Shown: piece after piece, positions 52,624 through 61,794 of the stretch
How the letters are laid out: the number at the start of each line of letters is the position of its first letter
Position numbering within the stretch: the stretch's first letter is position 1
Source: Marinobacter sp. F4218
GTDB lineage: Bacteria; Pseudomonadota; Gammaproteobacteria; Pseudomonadales; Oleiphilaceae
NCBI RefSeq assembly: GCF_019443085.1
Contig: NZ_JAHZIL010000003.1
Coordinates: 1,364,001-1,428,000 of the forward strand
DNA length: 64,000 bases
Direction of reading: 5' to 3'
Translations under genes and position numbers: made by a program
Notes under the pieces: generated by a model
Databases searched by the model: none
What the model saw: only the letters and a program-made list of their open reading frames with translations
What the model was told of the DNA's origin: nothing

Positions 52624-55074
52624 TCAGGCCGGGTTATGATCGATTACCGTATCCTTGTTGCTGGCAAACTCGTCAAACGGAAAGTCGTCGACCGTGAGCA
52701 TTTCCAGCACGACGGCTTCATACTGCCGCATGAAGTCTGCCTCCTCTTTGGTGTAAACCCCCGCTTCCAGGGCCGCCTCGAAGCGCTCCTCCGGATGCAA
52801 GGCGGTCATGGGCAGCTCGCCCTTGGCGTAGGCCTTGGTCACCTTCCGGTACAGCTGCTCGGCCTTGTCGTAGTCCTTCAGCAAACCATTGTATCGCGCC
52901 AGCGGGTTCTCTACCGTGCCTTCGCCATCGGTGGTCCAGACGCCGGAAATCAGCTTGTTACGGATGGGCGTGTCGGTGGAAATGGCCCTGGCCAGCTTGC
53001 GGGACAGGTCATCATGAGGCGCATCCCAGCGACGGCCCAGAGGCATGGTGATGCCCCGGAGCGCCATAGCCACGACCCGGTTCGGCAGATTCTGGAGGAA
53101 CTCGTCAAGGGCGTTTTCAGTACGGTAAAGCAATAGGCCCAGGCTGTATTCCATCACTTCTTTCTCACCTTCCACCGGCTGGCCTTCGTGCCAGTTCTTC
53201 AACACCATGGAGGCCAGGTAGAGGTTGGACAACATATCGCCCAGGCGAGCGGAGATCAGCTCGCGCATTTTCAGCTCACTGCCCAGCGTCGTCATGGCGG
53301 CGTCCGCACACAGACCGAATGCGGCACTGAAGCGAGCTACCGCCTGCGCGTACCGGCGGCTGGCGCTGTCGAACGGTACATCGGCACGGCCAAGACCCAG
53401 CGCCTGGGTGAAGGCTCGGGCGGCGTTACCAAAAATCAGGCCAGCGTGCCCGAAGAAAGCCTTATCAAAGGCCTGGATGTCATCATTGTCCTTGGCCGCC
53501 AGCTCCTTCAAAACGTAGGGATGGCAGCGGATCGCGCCCTGACCGAAGATCATCAGGCTGCGGGTCATGATGTTGGCGCCCTCCACGGTGATGGACACTG
53601 CAGCACCGCTGAAGCCTATTCCCAGGTAGTTGCGGGGGCCGAGGGTCACGGTCTTGCCGCCGTGGACGTCCATGGCGTCAGTGAGCACGCCGCGCTGGAA
53701 TTCGGTCAGGTGGTATTTGAGAATGGCCGAGGGTACGGCCGGCTTCTCGCCGCGGTCGATCATGTTGGCGGTGTGGTTCACGGCCGACTGGGCAATGTAG
53801 GTCTTGCCCACGATTCGGGCCAGCGGCTCCTGCACACCTTCCATATCCGCGACCGGGGTATTGAACTGGCGACGGACTCGGGTAAAGCCACCGGCCGTAC
53901 CGGCCGCATAGGCCGCAGCCCCGGCTGCGCCGGAAGGCAGGGTGATGCAGCGGCCGACCGACAGACATTCAACCAGCATACGCCAGCCCTGGCCGGCCAT
54001 CTCCTGACCACCGATGATGTAGTCCAGCGGAATGAACACGTTCTTGCCCTTGATCGGCCCGTTCAGGAACGGCGTGCCAATCGGACAATGGCGACGACCG
54101 ATTTCCATACCCTTGGTGTCACGGGGGATCAGGGCGCAGGTGATGCCGTAGTCTTTCTCGTCCCCCAGCAGGCCGTCGGGGTCGAACATACGGAAGGCCA
54201 GGCCGACCACGGTGGCAATCGGCGCCAGCGTGATCCAGCGCTTCTCGAAGTTGAGCTCAATGCCCACCACTTCCTTACCATCAATCTTGCGCTTGCAGAC
54301 GATGCCGGTATCCGGGAGCGAGGTGGCGTCTGAGCCGGCCCGTGGACCGGTCAGGCCGAAACAGGGAATTTCGCGGCCGTCGGCCAGACGGGGCAGGTAA
54401 TGCTTCTTCTGTTCCTCGGTACCGTATTTGACCAGCAGCTCGCCCGGACCGAGGGAATTGGGCACCCCGACCGAGACCATCAGCATCTCGTTGGCGGCCA
54501 GTTTCTGCAGCACCGCGGTCTGGGCCTTGGCGGAAAACTCGAGACCACCGTATTCCTTCGGGATGATCATACCGAAGAAACCTTCTTTCTTCAGGAAATC
54601 CCAGAGTTCCTTGGGCAGGTCTGCGCGCTCGACGGCGAGATCCCAGGCGTTGCACATGGCGATGGCCTGGGTGCACTGGTTGTCCACAAACGCCTGCTCT
54701 TCCTCAGTCAGGCCGGTGTAGCGGTTGATCAGCAGGTTGTGCCAGTCCGGCTGGCCGGTGAACAGCTCGCCGTCCCAGCCGACGGTGCCGGCCTCAAGGG
54801 CAACCTTTTCCGTATCGGAAACCTTGGGCGCCACCTTCTTGAAGGTGGCGAAAATCTTCGGTGTCAGCCAGCTCTGACGGAAACCGGGCAAGCCCGCGGC
54901 GGCGGTGACACCGGCACCGACAAACAGAATCAGGGCGAGCCATCCGGAGGCAAAGATCAGGGACACAAGACCGACCACTGCCATCACGCCAATCGCCGGC
55001 ATGGCACCGGATTCACGACGCATCACGATCAAGAGACCGGCCAGCGCCACAACAAACAGAAGAAAAGTCATCAT
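52624..55074 (-). CDS. fadE: Acyl-CoA dehydrogenase FadE
   Basis: An 816-residue FadE, the membrane-associated dehydrogenase of the first step of beta-oxidation. Two N-terminal hydrophobic helices (about residues 2-18 and 25-60) anchor it; the central dehydrogenase domain (about 115-510) has CFGLTGPRAGSDATSLPDTG, the flavin region, and SITVEGANIMTRSLMIFGQGA, with the catalytic Glu position; a C-terminal DUF1974 domain (about 515-800) is specific to FadE. Start M55074 (or the next Met) follows GAGAACC. Monocistronic with its own terminator. It complements LaoCBA, TesB and the rubredoxin operon. Confidence 0.96.
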   Translation of the reverse strand: MMTFLLFVVALAGLLIVMRRESGAMPAIGVMAVVGLVSLIFASGWLALILFVGAGVTAAAGLPGFRQSWLTPKIFATFKKVAPKVSDTEKVALEAGTVGWDGELFTGQPDWHNLLINRYTGLTEEEQAFVDNQCTQAIAMCNAWDLAVERADLPKELWDFLKKEGFFGMIIPKEYGGLEFSAKAQTAVLQKLAANEMLMVSVGVPNSLGPGELLVKYGTEEQKKHYLPRLADGREIPCFGLTGPRAGSDATSLPDTGIVCKRKIDGKEVVGIELNFEKRWITLAPIATVVGLAFRMFDPDGLLGDEKDYGITCALIPRDTKGMEIGRRHCPIGTPFLNGPIKGKNVFIPLDYIIGGQEMAGQGWRMLVECLSVGRCITLPSGAAGAAAYAAGTAGGFTRVRRQFNTPVADMEGVQEPLARIVGKTYIAQSAVNHTANMIDRGEKPAVPSAILKYHLTEFQRGVLTDAMDVHGGKTVTLGPRNYLGIGFSGAAVSITVEGANIMTRSLMIFGQGAIRCHPYVLKELAAKDNDDIQAFDKAFFGHAGLIFGNAARAFTQALGLGRADVPFDSASRRYAQAVARFSAAFGLCADAAMTTLGSELKMRELISARLGDMLSNLYLASMVLKNWHEGQPVEGEKEVMEYSLGLLLYRTENALDEFLQNLPNRVVAMALRGITMPLGRRWDAPHDDLSRKLARAISTDTPIRNKLISGVWTTDGEGTVENPLARYNGLLKDYDKAEQLYRKVTKAYAKGELPMTALHPEERFEAALEAGVYTKEEADFMRQYEAVVLEMLTVDDFPFDEFASNKDTVIDHNPA

Positions 55075-55199
55075 AGGTTCTCTCAGTCATCCATGGTTCG
55101 GGAAATTATTAGACTAAAGTAGGTACGCCCACATTACCGCATCAGATGAAAGCATAACAGCGGTCGCCACGGAGTCAGTAATGCCGGTCACATACGGAC

Positions 55200-58061
55200 T
55201 TACGCGGTTACGATAACCCGGATCCCTTCGAGCGCGAGACTGGCCCGCCCAATGGCGTCCCTCGCCGCATCCAGCTGATTCCGGAAAAAATCGATTTCTT
55301 CGTTGCGGATGGCCGGATTCACGACCTGGAGAGCCTCCAATCGGCGGATTTCGGGGCCAAAGCTGGCATCGACCCGAGCCAGTGCCTGCTCTTTTAACGG
55401 CTCCAGGTGAGGTTCCGACAGGCGTTCAACATGATCCACCATGGTTTCCACCTGGGGTCGTATCTGGGGCACGATTGCCTGAGCGGTCTTGCGCCGGATG
55501 TTGGAGCACAATTCGTTCAGCCGGTCATGGGGCAATGCCGCCGACAACTCCTTGCCATTCACGTCCACCAGCAGGCGCAACGGGGATACTGGCAGGTAAC
55601 GGGTCAACTGCAGCGACTCCGGCGCCGGACAGTGCACGGTGAACAGCGCTTCCATCAGCAGTGTCCCCGGTGGCAGCGCCTTGACCGAGAGGCTGGCCAG
55701 GGCCGCCTTGCCCAGGCCGGAACTGGTTACGGAGTCCATCACCCCGGTCACCATCGGATGTTCCCAGCTCATGAAGGACAGGTCCTCGCGCTCCAGGGCC
55801 TGCTGCCGACTCCAGGTCACGGTAACGCCGTCTTCCGGTAACTCTGCCACATGGCCGGCATGATAGTGCTCGCCGGGACGCAACACATCCGAGTGATCGC
55901 TGTGGTCTTCCACATCCACACCCAGAATATCAAAGGCCTCGATCATGTAATCCCGCACCTGGGCAGAACCTTCCTCAGCCTCGATACCGTCAATCAACCG
56001 ATCAGCCACGTCGCGGCGGCAGGAATTGAGTTCAATCAGGGCATCGCGGCCATTCTGAAGCAGGGTCCTGAGGCGTGCGGCCTCTTCGGCGGAGTGGGCA
56101 ACCAGGTTGTCGACGACCCCGGTGTCACCCTCGATGGCCCGCTGCCACTGATCCTGTACCTTGTCCTGAACGGCAACCCCCACTGCACAGCTCTCGGCGA
56201 AGGCATTCAGGCCATCCTGGAACCACCGGTACTGCACTTCCTGGGCGGTTCCCTGCAGGTAGGGGATGTGAATATCGATGGTCTCGGTCTGGCCAATACG
56301 ATCCAGGCGCCCGATTCTCTGCTCCAGCAGATCCGGATTGGCCGGCAGGTCAAACAGCACCAGGTGATGGGAAAACTGGAAGTTGCGGCCCTCACTGCCA
56401 ATCTCTGAACAGATCAGCGCCTGGGCGCCCTGCTCGCTGTCGGCAAAATAGGCGGCTGCCCGGTCCCGCTCCACCAGACTGAGGTGTTCGTGAAAGGCCG
56501 CGCTGCGAATACCGGCCCGCAACTGCAAGTAATGCTCGAGCGCCATGGCGGTTTGCGCCTGGGCGCAGATGACCACGACCTTGGCCGGGCGCAAGCTGGC
56601 CAGCTTCTTCTCAAGCCAGGCAACACGTGGATCATCTGCCAGCCACTGCTCTTCCGCCACCGATTGTTCCGGCGAAAGCCCGGCCAGCCCCCAGGCATGG
56701 CCCTCGTATATGGCCGGACAGGGCAACGCATCCGGCATCGGCCGTCGTTCAGGAAAGCCCTGAATGGCGGCCCGGGTGTTACGGAATAGCACCCGACCGG
56801 TGCCATGGCGATCCAGTAACGCATCAATAATGGCCTGATGCGGGTCCTCCCCCGTCAGCAGCTCATCCAGTTCATCACCGAGCCAGGCCTTGAGGGCCTT
56901 GCGATCATCGCTACTGATGCCGGCATCGTTGCTCTCCAGCCGTCGCACCACCTCGTTGATCGCTTCGTACTGCTGCTCCTCCTTGCGGAAGGTTTCCAGG
57001 TCGTGAAAACGCGCAGGATCCAGAAGCCTCAGGCGGGCGAAATGGCTGGCCACTCCAACCTGTTCCGGTGTCGCCGTCAGCAGGAGCAGCCCCCGACTTG
57101 CTGCCGACAATTCCTCAACAACCCGATATTCAGTGCTGACCGCTTCGGGGCTCCAGGCCAGATGGTGGGCTTCATCCACCACCATCAAATCCCAGCCCGC
57201 TGCCAGGGCATCCTGCTGCGCCTGTTCGCTGCTGGCCAGGAAATCCAGGCTACAGAGCACCAACTGTTCGGTTTCAAATGGATTGACCGCGTCGTCGTCC
57301 CCAAAGATGTGGTTCACCAGCGAATCCACATCATTCTCTTCCTCTTTCAGGGCGTCGTAGCGCCCCTGGTCAATGATGGAAAACCGCAGATTGAAGCGAC
57401 GAAGCATCTCCACCAGCCACTGGTGAATCAGGGAATCCGGCACCACAATCAGGGCACGCCGGGCCCGACCCGTGTGCAGCTGGTAATGCAGGATCAGGCC
57501 CGCCTCAATGGTTTTGCCAAGGCCCACCTCATCGGCCAGCAGAACCCGGGGCGCGTGCCGCTTGGCAACCTCATGGGCGATGTAGATCTGATGTGGCAAA
57601 TGCTGGGTGCGCGCACCGATCAAGCCACCGACCGGGGACGCCCGTAACCGGTCCAGGTGCTGCAGGGTGGCCACCCGCAGACGAAAAGCACCATTGCGGT
57701 CAAACTGACCCGCGAACAGGCGCTGGTGCGGGGCAGAAAAGTTCACTGAGCCGCTGAGTTTGACTTCGGAAATCTGGTGAATGTCCTCGCCATCGTCGGC
57801 GTGGTACATCAGCACACCACCCTTGTCCTCCACCGCACGGACCACGTAGTGCGCTCCGTCAAAGGTCTGGATCTCCTCACCCAACTGGTAAATGATCCGG
57901 GAAAGCGGCGCATTGTCTATGGCGTAGGTGCGCTCTTCATCGGCCGCGGGAAAGCCCAGCGTAACGCGACGACCGGAGATGTCCGTGACAATGCCCAGGC
58001 CCAGTGCGGTATCGCTGTGGCTGACCCAGCGCTGACCAATGACAAATTCCGATTTATCCAA
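55200..58061 (-). CDS. rapA: RNA polymerase-associated SWI2/SNF2 ATPase RapA
   Basis: A 953-residue RapA that recycles RNA polymerase. Order: N-terminal Tudor-like domains (about 1-110), Snf2 ATPase with LLADEVGLGKTIEAGLI (Walker A, about 175), VVDEAHHLAW (Walker B) and SAASRGLLLLTATPEQ, helicase C with EIGSEGRNFQFSHHLVLFDLP and RIGRLDRIGQ, and the C-terminal RapA_C domain. Translation starts at TTG 58061, six bases behind a GGAGG; there is no near ATG. Length is typical (about 950-970). cysZ lies 17 bases upstream on the same strand. Confidence 0.97.
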   Translation of the reverse strand: MDKSEFVIGQRWVSHSDTALGLGIVTDISGRRVTLGFPAADEERTYAIDNAPLSRIIYQLGEEIQTFDGAHYVVRAVEDKGGVLMYHADDGEDIHQISEVKLSGSVNFSAPHQRLFAGQFDRNGAFRLRVATLQHLDRLRASPVGGLIGARTQHLPHQIYIAHEVAKRHAPRVLLADEVGLGKTIEAGLILHYQLHTGRARRALIVVPDSLIHQWLVEMLRRFNLRFSIIDQGRYDALKEEENDVDSLVNHIFGDDDAVNPFETEQLVLCSLDFLASSEQAQQDALAAGWDLMVVDEAHHLAWSPEAVSTEYRVVEELSAASRGLLLLTATPEQVGVASHFARLRLLDPARFHDLETFRKEEQQYEAINEVVRRLESNDAGISSDDRKALKAWLGDELDELLTGEDPHQAIIDALLDRHGTGRVLFRNTRAAIQGFPERRPMPDALPCPAIYEGHAWGLAGLSPEQSVAEEQWLADDPRVAWLEKKLASLRPAKVVVICAQAQTAMALEHYLQLRAGIRSAAFHEHLSLVERDRAAAYFADSEQGAQALICSEIGSEGRNFQFSHHLVLFDLPANPDLLEQRIGRLDRIGQTETIDIHIPYLQGTAQEVQYRWFQDGLNAFAESCAVGVAVQDKVQDQWQRAIEGDTGVVDNLVAHSAEEAARLRTLLQNGRDALIELNSCRRDVADRLIDGIEAEEGSAQVRDYMIEAFDILGVDVEDHSDHSDVLRPGEHYHAGHVAELPEDGVTVTWSRQQALEREDLSFMSWEHPMVTGVMDSVTSSGLGKAALASLSVKALPPGTLLMEALFTVHCPAPESLQLTRYLPVSPLRLLVDVNGKELSAALPHDRLNELCSNIRRKTAQAIVPQIRPQVETMVDHVERLSEPHLEPLKEQALARVDASFGPEIRRLEALQVVNPAIRNEEIDFFRNQLDAARDAIGRASLALEGIRVIVTA

Positions 58062-58078
58062 GTAACCTCCAGACAGAA

Positions 58079-58828
58079 TTAATTTCGGGTGGCGCCGTTC
58101 TCACGCACCCAATAAGCCGTGGCACCGCAGACCGCCGCGGGCACAACCACAAGATTGAGAACAGGGACCATGGCTGCCAGCGCAACCGGCAAGCCAAATC
58201 CGAATGCCGAAAGCCGGGTGTCACCCAACAAACCACGCAGGGATTTGAAACTGACCTTGTGGTTGTCCGCGGGGTAATCGACATACTGCAGGGCCATCAT
58301 CCAGCTGTTGAACAGGAACCAGAGCACGGCCGCCACCAGGTTGACCACCGGAATCAGGCCAATCACGAACAGGCCGATGGCCCGGGGCAGGTAATAGAGA
58401 ATCTTCTGAACCTCGCGCCAGAGTGCCCGGGGGATATCCTTGATAATCGCACTCCAGCTATCTTCCGTGCTCACTTCCTGACCGGTGAGGTGTTTTTCGG
58501 TCAATTCCGACAGGTAACCGTAGAAGGGCGAGCCAATGAGGTTGGCCACAATCACGAAACCGTAGGCGAGCATCAGCAGGATCACCGCGCCATAGAGAAT
58601 CCAGAACAGCCAGTCCAGCGCCTGCAGCCAGGCCCAATCCGGCAACCAGCCCATGGCTGCGGCAATCAGCCCGGCGAACAGCTCGGCAAGGAAATAGAAA
58701 AGAAGCCCGAACAACAGAATGTTGATGACCAGGGGGATTACCACGAACAACCGCAGGCCGGGTTGCCGAATCAGACGGAAGCCCTCCCCAAGGTAGCCCA
58801 GTCCACGAAAAAAGTTACCCTTGAGCAT
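58079..58828 (-). CDS. cysZ: CysZ/EI24-family sulfate transporter
   Basis: A 249-residue inner membrane protein of the CysZ family, which mediates sulfate uptake for cysteine synthesis. It begins LKGNFFRGLGYLGEGFRLI, as CysZ proteins do, has long hydrophobic segments at about residues 25-60, 75-105 and 145-180, and the conserved VIVANLIGSPFYGYLSELTE between them. The last segments, near 205-235, fit the EI24 fold. ATG 58828. It is divergent from vanZ and probably cotranscribed with rapA, with 17 bases between them. Confidence 0.9.
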   Translation of the reverse strand: MLKGNFFRGLGYLGEGFRLIRQPGLRLFVVIPLVINILLFGLLFYFLAELFAGLIAAAMGWLPDWAWLQALDWLFWILYGAVILLMLAYGFVIVANLIGSPFYGYLSELTEKHLTGQEVSTEDSWSAIIKDIPRALWREVQKILYYLPRAIGLFVIGLIPVVNLVAAVLWFLFNSWMMALQYVDYPADNHKVSFKSLRGLLGDTRLSAFGFGLPVALAAMVPVLNLVVVPAAVCGATAYWVRENGATRN

Positions 58829-58925
58829 TCCGGCCGGCCCTCCGTTTCAATGACATTGACGGGGCGCAAAGCATATCATGTTGGAATCATTCCCACAGCC
58901 CGAGGCCTCCTAGGGAAATTCCCCC

Positions 58926-59309
58926 ATGGCACTACTGAAAAACTGCGTTTTGCGCTTCCTGCACTGTCGTCCGCTTTGGCGCATTGCCCTGTTGATTTCC
59001 GTGCTGGCCATTGTATTCCTGGCAACCACCAGTACCCCCTACCCGGTGCCGTCCTCACCAAACGACAAGCTCAACCACCTGATTGCCTTCCTGGAGCTGA
59101 CCCTCCTCACCCGGCTGTCCTGGCCCGAAGTCAGAGCGTTGTGGTATCTCCCGCTGTTGCTCGCCTTCGGCTTTGCCATTGAAGCCATCCAGGCCACCCT
59201 TCCCTACCGGGACTTCTCGATGGCCGACCTGGCTGCCGACGGCGCGGGCATTGTCATCGGAATGATGCCCTGGCCGGGACTCCGCAGCCTGCGGAAGGCA
59301 GAGATTTGA
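58926..59309 (+). CDS. VanZ-family membrane protein
   Basis: A 127-residue protein with three or four membrane helices. The VanZ core is seen in SSPNDKLNHLIAFLELTLLT (Lys-x-x-His motif), the middle helices, and AIEAIQATLPYRDFSMADLAADGAGI near the end (E-x-x-Q and DxxAD). The N-terminal segment RIALLISVLAIVFLATT is the first helix. Family members are of unknown function apart from a link to teicoplanin resistance in VanZ. No ribosome site is strong; AGGGA lies 15 bases before. It precedes the regulatory RNA region. Confidence 0.83.
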   Translation: MALLKNCVLRFLHCRPLWRIALLISVLAIVFLATTSTPYPVPSSPNDKLNHLIAFLELTLLTRLSWPEVRALWYLPLLLAFGFAIEAIQATLPYRDFSMADLAADGAGIVIGMMPWPGLRSLRKAEI

Positions 59310-59327
59310 GAAATTCGCCCAACTTCA

Positions 59328-59345
59328 TGTGAGAGATTTCCTACA
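59328..59345. promoter_or_regulatory. GacA/UvrY-type binding site
   Basis: TGTGAGAGATTTCCTACA is an imperfect 18-base palindrome that differs at two positions from the SirA/UvrY site I recall from E. coli csrB, and follows the Pseudomonas TGTAAG-N6-CTTACA pattern. It lies about 190 bases before the predicted start of the small RNA, a distance like that seen for csrB. Confidence 0.7.
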
Positions 59346-59366
59346 AGGGCGTGAGATCTTGCAGCT

Positions 59367-59384
59367 ATGTTGCGTACGTAACAT
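59367..59384. repeat. Near-perfect 18-base palindrome upstream of the small RNA
   Basis: ATGTTGCGTACGTAACAT is palindromic except for one symmetric pair. It lies between the GacA-type site and the -10 of the small RNA, about 133-150 bases before its start. It could bind a second regulator; none is identified. Confidence 0.45.
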
Positions 59385-59500
59385 TGTGCAACTCAAACTG
59401 GATGGCCGCTAACACACTGTTACGGAATAGAAACCCCGTTGAGACGGGGAAAATCCGCACCCATCGACGGAATCCGTTCACACGATTGTAAAGCGCCAGT

Positions 59501-59509
59501 TGCTATAGT
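59501..59509 (+). promoter_or_regulatory. Extended -10 promoter of the small RNA
   Basis: TGCTATAGT is an extended -10 element (TGn before TATAGT). There is no good -35, as expected for an activator-dependent promoter. TGTAAA (59487-59492) and TTTACA (59511-59516) flank it as an inverted repeat. Confidence 0.6.
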
Positions 59510-59516
59510 GTTTACA

Positions 59517-59745
59517 TCAAGGATGACAGGGAAAAGGACGACGCACCGGACGCACCCCGGCATGGAATGCAGGGAGAGGCAAGGACACAGGGACGCCTCG
59601 CTTAAAGGATAATTATTCGGAACGCCGGCTAGGATGCCGGCACCAAGGAGCGGCTCAGGGACTCGCAACAAGGCTGTTGCCCCATGCGCAAGGACGCGCC
59701 GACCTGTTTCGACAAGGGCAACCCCAGTGGTTGCCCTTTTCTTTT
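59517..59745 (+). ncRNA. csrB-like: CsrB/RsmZ-type RNA that titrates CsrA/RsmA
   Basis: About 229 bases with no convincing reading frame, and 14 GGA motifs in roughly 180 bases. Several GGA lie in hairpin loops: GCAT-GGA-ATGC (59560-59570), GAGGC...GCCTC with two GGA in the loop (59576-59599), GCCGGC-TAGGAT-GCCGGC (59624-59641) and GCGC-AAGGAC-GCGC (59686-59699). A further hairpin, GCAACA-AGGC-TGTTGC (59665-59680), has an AGG loop. It ends with an intrinsic terminator. RNAs of this build bind many copies of CsrA/RsmA and so relieve its repression of mRNAs. The GacA-type site upstream supports the call. The start point is taken as seven or eight bases after the -10. csrA and gacSA are not in the window. 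Confidence 0.87.
59714..59745 (+). terminator. Intrinsic terminator of the small RNA
   Basis: AAGGGCAACC at 59714-59723 pairs fully with GGTTGCCCTT at 59729-59738 around a five-base loop, followed by TTCTTTT. It lies just past the end of the convergent methyltransferase gene. Confidence 0.92.
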
Positions 59746-59758
59746 ATGCAGTCAGCAG

Positions 59759-60415
59759 TTACATATCCGCCGCGACGTAGATCCGCACCCGGTTGAACTC
59801 CTCGAATTCGTGGAGGTCAGGCCAGGTTCTTGCCTCAATGACCGTCTGCAGGTCGTAAACCGGATCACCCAATTCCCGAACTCGCGAATCCGCCAGCAGC
59901 ACCCTTGATGCCGACTCACGGAACACTTTCAGCAGTGGCCGATTTTCCGGATCGTAGAGGACGTCCGCCGCCGTGACGACGTCAATGCCCGCCGGGCGTA
60001 CATCCCAGTCGTCACACAAAGTTAACGATACGCCGTTCAGGGCCGCATTGGCCGACACGGCATCCAGTGCGGCAGGGTCTATGTCGCAGGCAATGACCTC
60101 CCGGGCACCCGCCAGGGCGGCGGCAACGGCGACCACCCCCGAGCCTGAGCCAAAATCCAGTACTCGCTTGTTCATCACCCAACGGGGGTTGGCCAGAATC
60201 CAGCTCGCCAGGACCTGACCGCTGGCCCAGCAGAATGACCAGTAGGCTGGCTCCGCCACCACCGACTGGGCTTCGTCGTGGCTCAGTGGCCCCTCAAGCA
60301 CGGACGGGTCAAACAGATGGAGGGCAATTTGCGGGCAGCCGGCCGGCCGTGAAACCGCGACCCGGCCCCGACTCAGGGTACTGCGCAGATTCTGGTCTAG
60401 ACGGTTGGTCGACAT
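59759..60415 (-). CDS. Class I SAM-dependent methyltransferase
   Basis: A 218-residue methyltransferase. Motif I is VLDFGSGSGVVAVAAALAGA at about residues 85-104, followed by ACDIDPAALDAVSANAALNG, the acidic loop that binds the ribose, and VVTAADVLYDPENRPLL (motif IV/post-IV). The upstream part AYWSFCWASGQVLASWIL recalls protein lysine methyltransferases such as the ETFB-lysine and PrmA-like group. So the substrate may be a protein, but this is an inference. ATG 60415 follows AGGAGA. Convergent with the small RNA and divergent from selU. Confidence 0.87.
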   Translation of the reverse strand: MSTNRLDQNLRSTLSRGRVAVSRPAGCPQIALHLFDPSVLEGPLSHDEAQSVVAEPAYWSFCWASGQVLASWILANPRWVMNKRVLDFGSGSGVVAVAAALAGAREVIACDIDPAALDAVSANAALNGVSLTLCDDWDVRPAGIDVVTAADVLYDPENRPLLKVFRESASRVLLADSRVRELGDPVYDLQTVIEARTWPDLHEFEEFNRVRIYVAADM

Positions 60416-60553
60416 CAGATCTCCTCAATGGACCGGTTTCCGGAAGGCAGACATTGTAGCGGCCTCACCCCGCCAAAACAGCGCCCGACGCGCAGAAAAA
60501 CGTCAATTCGGCTATACTGCCGCCTTACTTTTACTGACCGGTTATTCGCTGAA

Positions 60554-61657
60554 ATGGCAACCAGACCCGACACCGACGACTACTTGGCACTGTTCCTCAA
60601 CGACGTCCCGCTGATGGATGTACGGGCGCCTGTGGAATTCGACAAAGGGAGCTTCCCGAGCGCAGAGAACGCCCCGCTGATGAATGATGACGAGCGGCAC
60701 CGGGTGGGTATCTGTTACAAGGAACAAGGCCAGGATCGGGCCATCGAACTGGGGCACCAGCTGGTTTCAGGCGACATCAAGGCCCGGCGGATCGAGGCCT
60801 GGAAGCGGTTCGTCGCACAACACCCCAACGGCTACCTGTTCTGTTTCCGTGGCGGTCTTCGCTCCCGCCTTACCCAGCAATGGATCAGGGAGTCCGGCAT
60901 CGACTACCCGCTGGTCAAGGGGGGGTACAAGGCGCTCCGGCGTTTCCTGATCGACAGTCTCGAGGACCGGATCAAGAACAGCGAGTTCCGGATTCTCAGC
61001 GGCCGGACCGGTACCGGTAAAACCCGGGTTCTGCAGCAGTTGCCCAATCCGGTGGATCTGGAAGGGTTAGCCAACCACCGGGGTTCCAGCTTTGGCCGTC
61101 AGGTCAGCCCCCAGCCATCACAGATCGATTTCGAGAACCGGCTGGCGGTTGCCATGCTGAAGGCCCATCACCACAAGGGCGGGCCGGTGTATCTGGAGGA
61201 TGAAAGCCGACTGGTCGGGCGGTGTGCCCTGCCGGAAAGTCTCCGGGAACGCATGGCCTCGGCCCCACTGATGGTGCTGGAGCAGCCGCTGGCGCAACGC
61301 ATTGCAATTATCCGGGAAGACTATGTTGAAGGCATGTGTGCCGACTATACGCGGCGGGATGGTGAGGAAGCCGGCTGGCTCAATTTCCGGGATTATCTGT
61401 TGAGCGCCCTCGACCGCATCCGTAAACGTCTGGGCGGGGAACGCCACAAGCAGTTGAGAAGTCTGATGGAAGCGGCGCTGGAACGTCAGGAACGCCAAGA
61501 GGACCTCAGTGGCCACGATGCCTGGATCCAGGCGTTGCTGGAGGACTATTACGATCCGATGTACGACTATCAGCTCGGTCAGAAAGAGGGCAGGATCCTT
61601 GTCCGAGGGGGCCCCGATGTGATCCGGGACTGGACCAAACAGACCACGACTGCGTAG
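60554..61657 (+). CDS. selU: tRNA 2-selenouridine/geranyl-2-thiouridine synthase
   Basis: A 367-residue SelU (YbbB, MnmH). The N-terminal rhodanese domain has LMDVRAPVEFDKGSFPSAEN and the catalytic Cys97 in FCFRGGLRSR; the C-terminal P-loop domain has GRTGTGKT at 150-157. It geranylates 2-thiouridine at the wobble base of some tRNAs and replaces it with selenium from selenophosphate. ATG 60554 gives a normal start (MATRPDTDDY); the long upstream frame is not family sequence. selD, which makes selenophosphate, is not in the window. TATACT at 60513-60518 may be the -10. Confidence 0.95.
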   Translation: MATRPDTDDYLALFLNDVPLMDVRAPVEFDKGSFPSAENAPLMNDDERHRVGICYKEQGQDRAIELGHQLVSGDIKARRIEAWKRFVAQHPNGYLFCFRGGLRSRLTQQWIRESGIDYPLVKGGYKALRRFLIDSLEDRIKNSEFRILSGRTGTGKTRVLQQLPNPVDLEGLANHRGSSFGRQVSPQPSQIDFENRLAVAMLKAHHHKGGPVYLEDESRLVGRCALPESLRERMASAPLMVLEQPLAQRIAIIREDYVEGMCADYTRRDGEEAGWLNFRDYLLSALDRIRKRLGGERHKQLRSLMEAALERQERQEDLSGHDAWIQALLEDYYDPMYDYQLGQKEGRILVRGGPDVIRDWTKQTTTA

Positions 61658-61794
61658 ATCACCTCTGATGAGGTGCGCCTGAATCATTCGCGCGACTCTT
61701 TTGTCTGCTATAACCATCGCGTACAAACCGATGTTCACCCTCGGGTTAGAAACACCACACTGATCAAACAACTAACGAGCAAGGAGTCCCTCTA

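Noticed and set aside
59431..59452. CCCCGT-TGAG-ACGGGG hairpin as a terminator
   Set aside because: Neither strand has a real T run after it, and no gene ends nearby; it is left as an unassigned structure upstream of the small RNA.
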